Of a DNA stretch of 16,222 nt, positions 6,452 through 12,316 are shown piece by piece. Each line of letters starts with the position of its first letter. The first letter of the stretch is position 1. This DNA is from CAYQEC01 sp964569015. Lineage in GTDB: Bacteria > Actinomycetota > Acidimicrobiia > Spongiisociales > UBA5794. Location of the stretch: assembly GCA_964569015.1 (NCBI GenBank), contig CAZMSN010000041.1:1-16222 (forward strand). Reading direction: 5' to 3'. A program made the translations under genes and the position numbers. Under the pieces are notes generated by a model. That model saw only the letters and a program-made list of their open reading frames with translations. It did not search any database and was not told the origin of the DNA.

Positions 6452-8137
6452 CTACCGGTCTGCGAACTGCAGCGCGGCCACTGCCCCGGCCGGGACGGCG
6501 GGGCTGGCAGGCGGCACCGGCTCGACCTTCTGGTAGGGAGAAGCGGGCTCGGGGCGGGGATCCCGCTCGCCCCTGTTGGGCCACAACGCCATTGCCCTCT
6601 CTGCCATGGCGGTGATGGTGAGGGCTGGATTGACCCCGAGGTTGGCGGGCACGGCCGAGCCGTCCACGACGTGCAAATTGGGATGGCCGAAGACTCGATG
6701 GTACGGGTCGATCACGCCCCGGTCGGGGGTGGCGGCGATGCAGGCCCCGCCGATGATGTGCGCCGTTGTGGGCACGTCGAGGAGCACCTCGTTGATAGCC
6801 GACTGGGGAAAGCCGCCCATTGCAGCGGCCGCGACCCGGGCGGCCTCGTTGGCGACGGGGATGTACGTCGGGCTCGGGTGGCTCTCATCCTGGGTCGACT
6901 TGAGGTGAGTACCGAAGATGCCTCTCTTGCGAAACACCCTCAACCTGTTGTCGAGGCTCTGCATCACGAGCAGGATCACCGTCCGCTCGGCCCAGTGTCG
7001 CACCGAGAGCGACCGGAGAAAGAGGATTGGGTGGCGCAGGGCGTTCCCGAGGAAGCGGAGCGGGCGCGGGATGCGGCCCCCTCCGTCGGTGAGGATGGTC
7101 GAGAGCAGTCCCATGGCGTTGCTGCCGACCGGGTAGCGCACCAGCTCGATGTGGGTGTGGGGCTCGGGGTGGATCGACGAGGTGATGGCGGCGCCCACCG
7201 AGTAGTTGATCGAGGTCGAGCGGGCGGTGGCGCCGAGCAGCGCCTCGGAGTTGGTGCGGACGTGGTGGCCGACTTGGTCCGACAGGGCAGGCAGGCGGGC
7301 CTCGTCGTGCAGGCGGAGCAGGAGCCGGCAGGTGCCCAGCGCTCCGGCGGAGAACACGACCTGGTTCGCGGTGAAGCTGCGGCGACGCTTCCTGATCCAG
7401 GCGCCGGGGTGCTCGGTGAAGATGCGGTATCCGCCGCTTGCGACCGGGGCGAGATCGACGACCTGTCGATCGGCGTGAATGATTGCGCCGTTCTTCTCGG
7501 CCAGGTAGAGGTAGTTGCGGTCGAGAGTGTTCTTGGCATCGAAGCGGCATCCCACCATGCATCCGCCACATTCGATGCATCCGGTGCGAGCCGGCCCGGC
7601 CCCACCGAAGTAGGGATCCTCCGCCTCGACACCGGGGCGCCCGTAGTACACGCTCACCGGCGTCGGCTCGTGGGTGTCGGCGGTGCCGAAGTGGTCGGCG
7701 ACCCGTTGCATCACCCGATCCGCCGGGGTCTCGTGGGGTTGCCGGGTGACGCCGAGCATACGTTTCGCCTGGTCGTAGTGGGGCGCCAGCTCCCGCTTCC
7801 AATCGGTGATGCCGCTCCATTGGGCGTCGCGGTAGAAGGCGTTGTGGGGCTCGTAGAGCGTGTTGGCGTACACCAGGGATCCGCCCCCGACGCCGGCCCC
7901 CGAGAGCACCAGCACGTCGTGCAACAGCGTGAGCCGCTGGATCCCCCTCATGCCGAGGCGGGGAAACCAGAGGAACCGGCGCAGGTTCCAGTTGGTGACG
8001 GCGTAGTCCTCCGGCCCGAAGCGGCGGCCGGCCTCGACCACGCCTACCCGGTAGCCCTTCTCGGTGAGGCGAAGCGCGCAGACGCTGCCGCCGAAGCCGC
8101 TGCCGATGACGATCACGTCGAAGTCGTAGTCGGACAT
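6452..8137 (-). CDS. choD: GMC-family FAD oxidoreductase, ChoD-like (putative cholesterol oxidase)
   Basis: 561-aa flavoprotein. The Rossmann FAD motif is GSGFGG at residues 12-17, with Glu35 of VVEAG as ribose-binding acid. GAGVGGGSLVYAN (about 80-92) is the GMC flavin loop. GCIECGGCMVGC at 186-197 followed by AKNTLDRNYLYLAE is characteristic of the mycobacterial ChoD group and places four cysteines as CxxCxxCxxxC. The C-terminal active-site region shows AHIIGGA and GVNPALTI, matching the His and Asn of cholesterol oxidases. A Pro-rich tail of about 40 residues follows. ATG 8137 gives the full FAD motif; the upstream continuation of the frame to 8830 overlaps the channel gene and is a shadow. 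The ribosome binding site is weak (GGCGGG). Sterol as substrate is inferred from the family and may be another alcohol or a steroid-like lipid. Confidence 0.82.
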   Translation of the reverse strand: MSDYDFDVIVIGSGFGGSVCALRLTEKGYRVGVVEAGRRFGPEDYAVTNWNLRRFLWFPRLGMRGIQRLTLLHDVLVLSGAGVGGGSLVYANTLYEPHNAFYRDAQWSGITDWKRELAPHYDQAKRMLGVTRQPHETPADRVMQRVADHFGTADTHEPTPVSVYYGRPGVEAEDPYFGGAGPARTGCIECGGCMVGCRFDAKNTLDRNYLYLAEKNGAIIHADRQVVDLAPVASGGYRIFTEHPGAWIRKRRRSFTANQVVFSAGALGTCRLLLRLHDEARLPALSDQVGHHVRTNSEALLGATARSTSINYSVGAAITSSIHPEPHTHIELVRYPVGSNAMGLLSTILTDGGGRIPRPLRFLGNALRHPILFLRSLSVRHWAERTVILLVMQSLDNRLRVFRKRGIFGTHLKSTQDESHPSPTYIPVANEAARVAAAAMGGFPQSAINEVLLDVPTTAHIIGGACIAATPDRGVIDPYHRVFGHPNLHVVDGSAVPANLGVNPALTITAMAERAMALWPNRGERDPRPEPASPYQKVEPVPPASPAVPAGAVAALQFADR

Positions 8138-8168
8138 GCCCGCCGGATGGTAGGGGAGCAGGTCCCGC

Positions 8169-9182
8169 CTATATGACCTGGGCCGGATCGCAGGCCAGCG
8201 CCCGAAAGGCCGCCACCTGGGCCTCGGTGCCGACGGCGATGACGATGTCGCCGTGATTGATGATTTGTTCGGGGTGGGGGTTGACCGTGGCCGGTCCAGT
8301 GGTGTGCCGCACCGCCAGCACCGACGCTCCGGAGAGCCGACGGATCGCAGCCTCCCCGATCGAGCGGCCGTCGAGGGCAGAGCCGGGGACGACCTCGAAG
8401 TGCTCGATGTGCAGCTCGAACAGTTCGCCCTGGATGACGAGGTCGATGAAGTCGGCGATCTCGGGCTGGATGGCCATCGAGGCGAGCCGGTGGGCGCCCA
8501 CGACCTGGGGGGACACCACCCGGTCGGCCCCGGCGAGGCGGAGCTTGGATTCCGACTCGGCTTCGGTGGCGCGCGCCACCACGAGCAGGTCGGGCCGACG
8601 CGCCCGAGCAGAGAGCACGATGACCAGGTTGTCGGCGTCCGTGCGCACCGAGGCGACCAGGGCGCGGCACCGGTCGATGCCGGCAGTCCGCAGCGTCTCG
8701 TCCTGGGTGGCGTTGCCTTCGACAACGATGGCACCCCGGTCGCGGGCGTCTTGTGCCGCTTCCGGATCGGATTCGATGACGACCACGGTGTTCTGGCGGC
8801 GGAGAATGGTGTAGGCGTTGCGGCCCACATTGCCGAAGCCGCAGAGGATCACGTGATCCTGCATTTTCGCGAGCTCCTTTCTCCTCCTGCGCCGGGCGCC
8901 GCGGCCCGACAGCAGCCGCTCGACGGCCATCTGGAAGCCGATCGTCGCAGTGTAGAAGAGCGACCCGACTCCTCCGATGACGAGGAAGAGGGCGATGGCG
9001 CGGCCGCCGTGGCTGAAACCGCCGGCGGGCTCATTGAAGCCGACCGTCGAGATGGTGATCACCGTGAAATAGACGGCATCGAAGATTCCGAGGTCATCGG
9101 TGAGCATGAAGCCCACAACACCGACGCAGAGCACCACGACCACCATGAGAGCGGCGGTCTGCAGCCTGTGCTTGTCGCCCAT
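8169..9182 (-). CDS. two-TM potassium channel with cytoplasmic RCK (TrkA-N/TrkA-C) domains
   Basis: 337-aa MthK-type ion channel. TM1 is about residues 10-28, the pore loop carries TISTVGFNE at 43-51, and TM2 is about 62-83. An Arg-rich linker (97-101) leads to an RCK domain with GFGNVG at 115-120 and Glu137 ending the second strand, and a TrkA-C type domain from about 230. The filter TVGFN differs from the usual TVGYG. ATG 9182 has AGGAGAGGG (9190-9198) as ribosome binding site. A second strong site, AAAGGAG (8880-8874), precedes an in-frame ATG for Met107 (8864), which could make a separate RCK polypeptide. The gene follows ychF by 62 bp, with a TAGGAT box between, and is followed 31 bp later by the GMC oxidase. 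It would gate K+ (or less selective cation) flux in response to a cytoplasmic ligand. Confidence 0.88.
   Translation of the reverse strand: MGDKHRLQTAALMVVVVLCVGVVGFMLTDDLGIFDAVYFTVITISTVGFNEPAGGFSHGGRAIALFLVIGGVGSLFYTATIGFQMAVERLLSGRGARRRRRKELAKMQDHVILCGFGNVGRNAYTILRRQNTVVVIESDPEAAQDARDRGAIVVEGNATQDETLRTAGIDRCRALVASVRTDADNLVIVLSARARRPDLLVVARATEAESESKLRLAGADRVVSPQVVGAHRLASMAIQPEIADFIDLVIQGELFELHIEHFEVVPGSALDGRSIGEAAIRRLSGASVLAVRHTTGPATVNPHPEQIINHGDIVIAVGTEAQVAAFRALACDPAQVI
8862..8880 (-). promoter_or_regulatory. internal ribosome binding site and ATG inside the channel gene
   Basis: Minus strand AAAGGAG (8880-8874), 9 nt spacer, ATG (8864-8862) in frame with the channel. Upstream AGGAGGAG adds further anti-SD complementarity. 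The product would be 231 aa, the complete RCK domain without the pore. Confidence 0.5.
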
Positions 9183-9209
9183 CGACGATCCCTCTCCTCG
9201 GAGGTCCGG

Positions 9210-9215
9210 ATCCTA
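9210..9215 (-). promoter_or_regulatory. candidate -10 box before the channel gene
   Basis: Minus strand TAGGAT lies 27 nt before the channel ATG and 11 nt before its ribosome binding site, in the only sizeable gap (62 bp) between ychF and the channel. It would give the channel its own promoter. No clear -35 box. Confidence 0.35.
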
Positions 9216-9244
9216 TCGGGCGCGGGCGTCGCGCCGCGTTCCCG

Positions 9245-10336
9245 CTACGCGTTGAAGCGGAAGTAGATCACGTCTCCCTCACACACCTCGTAGTCCTTGC
9301 CCTCGATGCGCCACTTGCCTGCCTCGCGGGCGCCGTGCTCGCCGCCGCAGGCGACGAAGTCCTCGTACGACACGACCTCGGCCTTGATGAACCCGCGTTC
9401 GAAGTCCGTGTGGATACGCCCGGCCGCCTGCGGGGCATACGAGCCACGCACGAAAGTCCACGCCCGGGTCTGCTTGTCGTTGTAGGTGAAGAACGTCCCG
9501 AGCCCGAGGATGTCGTAGGCGGCGTGCACCACCCGGTCGAGGCCCGGCTCGGTCTCTCCCATCTCGGCGAGGAACTCCGCCTTGTCGGCGTCGTCCAGCT
9601 CGGCGATCTCGGCTTCGAGCCGGCCGGCGAGGGCGATCACGGCGGCATCGTGGGAAGCGGCATGGTCGCGCACCGCGTCCAGGTACGGATTGCTCGCCGC
9701 TCCGGCGTCGTTGACGTTGGCGATGTACATCACCGGCTTGGCGGTGAGCAGGTGCAGCTCGGAGAGATGGCGGCGCTCGGCGGCAGCGAGGGCCAGCGTG
9801 TGTGCCGGGGATCCGCCGGCGAGATGGTCGCGGACCTGCTCCAGCACCGTGAGTGCCTGCTGCTCGTGCTTCTCGCCGGCCCGCGCACGGCGACCGTGCC
9901 GGTCGAGGGCCCGCTCGGTGGTCTCGAGGTCGGCCAGGATCAGCTCCAGCTCGACCGTCTCGATGTCGGCGATCGGGTCGATCGAACCTCCGACGTGCGC
10001 GACGTCGGGGTCATCGAAGCAGCGCACGACATGGGCCACTGCATCGGTGTCGCGGATGTGCGCCAAGAATCGGTTGCCGAGGCCTTCGCCTTTCGAGGCG
10101 CCTTCCACCAAGCCGGCGATGTCGACGAACTCGACGACGGCGGGGATCGCCTCGGGCACGTGAACGATCTCGGCGATGGCGGACAGCCGTGGGTCGGGGA
10201 CCACCGCGATGCCGACATGGGGATCGATGGTGCAGAACGGGTAATTCTCGGCCGGGACGCCGGCCCGGGTCATGGCATTGAAGATGGTCGACTTGCCGAC
10301 GTTGGGGAGTCCCACGATGCCGCAGGTGACTCCCAT
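9245..10336 (-). CDS. ychF: YchF/Obg-family ATPase (OLA1 homologue)
   Basis: 363-aa P-loop protein of the universally conserved YchF group, ribosome-associated and preferring ATP over GTP in characterised members. P-loop GLPNVGKST is at 9-17, NYPFCTIDPHVG at 31-42 is the signature switch I region, DIAGLVEGASKGEGLGN at 72-88 the switch II, and ANVND replaces the NKxD base-specificity motif (usually NxxE in this family). A coiled-coil insertion follows the G domain and a TGS domain fills the C-terminal 85 residues, ending in EGDVIYFRFNA as is usual. Its ATG is 2 nt after the purU stop with no separate ribosome binding site, so it is translationally coupled to purU. Confidence 0.96.
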   Translation of the reverse strand: MGVTCGIVGLPNVGKSTIFNAMTRAGVPAENYPFCTIDPHVGIAVVPDPRLSAIAEIVHVPEAIPAVVEFVDIAGLVEGASKGEGLGNRFLAHIRDTDAVAHVVRCFDDPDVAHVGGSIDPIADIETVELELILADLETTERALDRHGRRARAGEKHEQQALTVLEQVRDHLAGGSPAHTLALAAAERRHLSELHLLTAKPVMYIANVNDAGAASNPYLDAVRDHAASHDAAVIALAGRLEAEIAELDDADKAEFLAEMGETEPGLDRVVHAAYDILGLGTFFTYNDKQTRAWTFVRGSYAPQAAGRIHTDFERGFIKAEVVSYEDFVACGGEHGAREAGKWRIEGKDYEVCEGDVIYFRFNA

Positions 10337-10338
10337 GG

Positions 10339-11202
10339 TCAGTCGAAGACGACGGTCTTGTTGCCGTACACCAAGACCCTGCTGTCGAGGTGGAGCCGGA
10401 CCGCTCGGGCCAGCACCACCTTCTCGAGGTCGCGTCCCTTGCCGACCAGGTCGGGTACGGCGTCGGAGTGGCTCACTCGCACCACGTCCTGTTCGATGAT
10501 CGGACCGGCATCGAGGTCGGCGGTGACGTAGTGGGCGGTGGCGCCGATCACCTTCACGCCCCGTTCGTGGGCTTGGTAGTAGGGGCGCGCCCCGGCGAAG
10601 GCGGGGAGGAACGAGTGGTGGATGTTGATGATGCGATTCGGGTAGCGCCGCACGAAGTCCGCGGTGAGGATCTGCATGTAGCGGGCGAGCACGATCAGGT
10701 CGACTCGGTGCTTTTCGAGGAGCCCGATGGTGGCGGCCTCTTGTTGCGACTTGGTCTCGGCCGTCACCGGGAGGTGGTGGAAGGCGATCCCGAAGTCGCC
10801 GGCCACCTCGGCGAGGTCGGGGTGGTTCGACACCACGAGCGGGATGTCGGCTCTCAGCTCGCCCATCTTCCAGCGTGCCAGCACGTCGTAGAGGCAGTGG
10901 GCCTGCTGCGACACGAAGATCGCGATGCGCTGGATCTCGTCGGAGAAGCGCACGCTCCAGTCCATCGAGAACCGGTCGGCGATGGGGCGGAAGGCATCGC
11001 GGAGGTCGTCACGAGCTACGGCGAAGCCGTCGAGCTCCCACTCGACCCGCTGCAGGAAGTAGTGCTCCTCGAGGTCGGTGTGCTGGTCGGCATGGATGAT
11101 GTTGCCGTCGTTCTCGAAGACGAAGTTGGAAACGGCCGCCACCAGGCCCTTCTGGTCGGGGCATGACAACAGCAAGGTGGCGGTGACCGGTGCGGCGTCC
11201 AT
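10339..11202 (-). CDS. purU: formyltetrahydrofolate deformylase
   Basis: 287-aa enzyme hydrolysing 10-formyl-THF to formate and THF, balancing one-carbon pools and supplying formate for purine synthesis. An N-terminal ACT domain (about 8-85, opening LLLSCPDQKGLVAAVSNF) precedes the formyltransferase-like catalytic domain. Catalytic residues of the fold are present: Asn193 and His195 in IINIHHSFLPAF, and Asp231 in TADLDAGP. Full family length. The ATG at 11202 is preceded at 7 nt by TAACCT and lacks a Shine-Dalgarno, pointing to a leaderless message. It is first in a purU-ychF pair and divergent from the unknown gene at 11291. Confidence 0.96.
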   Translation of the reverse strand: MDAAPVTATLLLSCPDQKGLVAAVSNFVFENDGNIIHADQHTDLEEHYFLQRVEWELDGFAVARDDLRDAFRPIADRFSMDWSVRFSDEIQRIAIFVSQQAHCLYDVLARWKMGELRADIPLVVSNHPDLAEVAGDFGIAFHHLPVTAETKSQQEAATIGLLEKHRVDLIVLARYMQILTADFVRRYPNRIINIHHSFLPAFAGARPYYQAHERGVKVIGATAHYVTADLDAGPIIEQDVVRVSHSDAVPDLVGKGRDLEKVVLARAVRLHLDSRVLVYGNKTVVFD

Positions 11203-11209
11203 CAGGGTG

Positions 11210-11215
11210 AGGTTA
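11210..11215 (-). promoter_or_regulatory. candidate -10 box for purU (leaderless)
   Basis: Minus strand TAACCT (TANNNT), 7 nt before the purU ATG. Confidence 0.45.
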
Positions 11216-11255
11216 GATCACCCGGCGGCACCGCCGTTGCCGGGCCCGCGCCGGG

Positions 11256-11261
11256 TAGGGT
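11256..11261 (+). promoter_or_regulatory. candidate -10 box, divergent from purU
   Basis: TAGGGT lies 6 nt before an ATG at 11268, which would be the first codon of a leaderless transcript. A weak TTGCCG at 11237 is only 13 nt upstream and is probably not a true -35. Confidence 0.45.
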
Positions 11262-11267
11262 CGCTCC

Positions 11268-11294
11268 ATGCCTGCATGGGTTGCTGCGCCGTGA
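11268..11294 (+). CDS. possible 8-codon leader ORF (MPAWVAAP)
   Basis: ATG at 11268 is 6 nt after TAGGGT and opens an 8-codon frame ending TGA at 11292-11294. That stop overlaps the in-frame GTG (11291) of the next gene as GTGA, the arrangement used for translational coupling. It is not in frame with the downstream gene. Nothing in the peptide suggests attenuation; the support is purely positional, and chance is possible. Confidence 0.3.
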   Translation: MPAWVAAP

Positions 11295-12265
11295 CCGTTC
11301 CTCTCGTCGACCTCATCGAGTCGAGTGACCTCAACGGCCTGATTCGGTACGTCGATGGTCTCGTGGCCGCCGGGGACTGGGACGCCATGGTGGACATGCG
11401 GGACCGGTGCCTGGAGGCGGTCGAGCGCGGCAAGCAGCTGTGGGGGGTGGCGCAGTTCGTCGAGTACCGGATGGCGCTCGATGCCGATGCCGAACACGCC
11501 GGCCGTGTGATCCGAGAAGGTGCGGGACGTTTCACTCTGGGACCGCTGTGGGAGGTGGCGGCGTCGACCCACCCGTGGGAGGAGTTGGCCCCTCACGTTC
11601 CCGACGCCAGGCTGCGCACGCTCGTCGGCTACGAGCGCGTCATCAGGGGCGAGGAGGTGCCCGCCGCCGAGGTCGATCGCAGCGTGCTCGACGTGCCGCT
11701 CGAGCTACAGCCGTGGGAGCCGGCGTATCCGGTGGCGGCGTACCGGGCCGACAAGGCGGACTTCCCCGATGAGCTGCCCCCCGATCTCGCCTGGGTCGAG
11801 CTCGACGAACCTGTGGCGCGGATGGCGCAAGGCGAGGGGATCGATGCCTTGCTGGCCCTGGTGCAGCCCTGGACCGAGCAGTCGAACGGCAGGGCCGAGG
11901 CGGTGCAAGTGGAGGGCGATGCCCGGCGAGCCATCCGGGCGTTGGGCCTGCACCGCGTTCGGATGGCTGAAGTGCCCTTTTCCCGAGCCTTGTCGGCGAT
12001 GGCGTGGACGGCGGCTTCCGGGGGAGCATACGGGCGCCGCCGCGGCACTCCGGTAGGGCGGTCGCTGGCCTGGTGGACGCTCGCAGCCCTGCTCGGTCTC
12101 GACGACGGCGACCCCACTCCCGACGAGCTGGGGTCGGAGGGGAAGGCCCTCGGCTGGTGCCTGTGGGATCCCGGCGACCACATCGGCGGCTGGGGCTTCC
12201 ACCTGGCGGTGGAAGATCCGATAGACGGTCTCGCCTGGGCGATCAGCGCGGTCGACGCTCTCTGA
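11291..12265 (+). CDS. protein of unknown function
   Basis: About 324 aa from GTG 11291, or 329 aa from ATG 11276 (MGCCAVTVPLVDL). Not recognised. The composition is acidic and Trp-rich, with helical segments and no signal peptide or obvious membrane span. An Ala/Glu-rich N-terminal half is followed by a C-terminal part with AWTAASGGAYGRRRG, then AWWTLAALLGLDD, and ending in WDPGDHIGGWGFHLAVEDP and DGLAWAISAVDAL; this Trp/Gly/His-rich end looks like the conserved core. I believe similar uncharacterised proteins occur in Actinomycetota but cannot name a family. The start is ambiguous: neither has a Shine-Dalgarno, ATG 11276 is 14 nt after the TAGGGT box, and GTG 11291 could be coupled to the mini-ORF. 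It stands alone, divergent from purU and convergent with the exporter operon. Confidence 0.75.
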   Translation: MTVPLVDLIESSDLNGLIRYVDGLVAAGDWDAMVDMRDRCLEAVERGKQLWGVAQFVEYRMALDADAEHAGRVIREGAGRFTLGPLWEVAASTHPWEELAPHVPDARLRTLVGYERVIRGEEVPAAEVDRSVLDVPLELQPWEPAYPVAAYRADKADFPDELPPDLAWVELDEPVARMAQGEGIDALLALVQPWTEQSNGRAEAVQVEGDARRAIRALGLHRVRMAEVPFSRALSAMAWTAASGGAYGRRRGTPVGRSLAWWTLAALLGLDDGDPTPDELGSEGKALGWCLWDPGDHIGGWGFHLAVEDPIDGLAWAISAVDAL

Positions 12266-12273
12266 GGTGAGGT

Positions 12274-12309
12274 GGCCTCCCCCAGCTGGGGGAGGAGCCG
12301 GGGGAGGCC
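12274..12309. terminator. GC-rich palindrome between convergent genes
   Basis: CCTCCCCCAGCTGGGGGAGG (12276-12295) is a perfect 20-bp palindrome. An alternative 10-bp pairing joins GGCCTCCCCC (12274-12283) with GGGGGAGGCC (12300-12309). It sits in the 51-bp gap between the stops of the unknown gene and the permease, so a bidirectional terminator is plausible, but there is no U-tract. Its C-run/G-run layout is reminiscent of the repeats at the window ends. Confidence 0.55.
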
Positions 12310-12316
12310 TATGTCT

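Noticed and set aside
6366..6584. N-terminal extension of the SGNH hydrolase frame
   Set aside because: It would overlap the end of the GMC gene and the promoter-like pair at 6407-6434; GTG 6365 has its own ribosome binding site.
6305..8176. Long plus-strand open frame of 623 codons opposite the GMC oxidoreductase
   Set aside because: It is antisense to a well-supported flavoprotein, has no domain-like content, and is typical of the open complementary frames in high-GC coding DNA.
8138..8830. N-terminal extension of the GMC oxidoreductase frame
   Set aside because: It overlaps the RCK part of the channel gene and is low-complexity Ser/Pro/Arg; the FAD motif starts properly at the ATG at 8137.
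9335..10531. 398-codon plus-strand frame opposite ychF and purU
   Set aside because: It runs across two highly conserved minus-strand genes; its Val/Gly/Asp-rich sequence is that of a complementary shadow.
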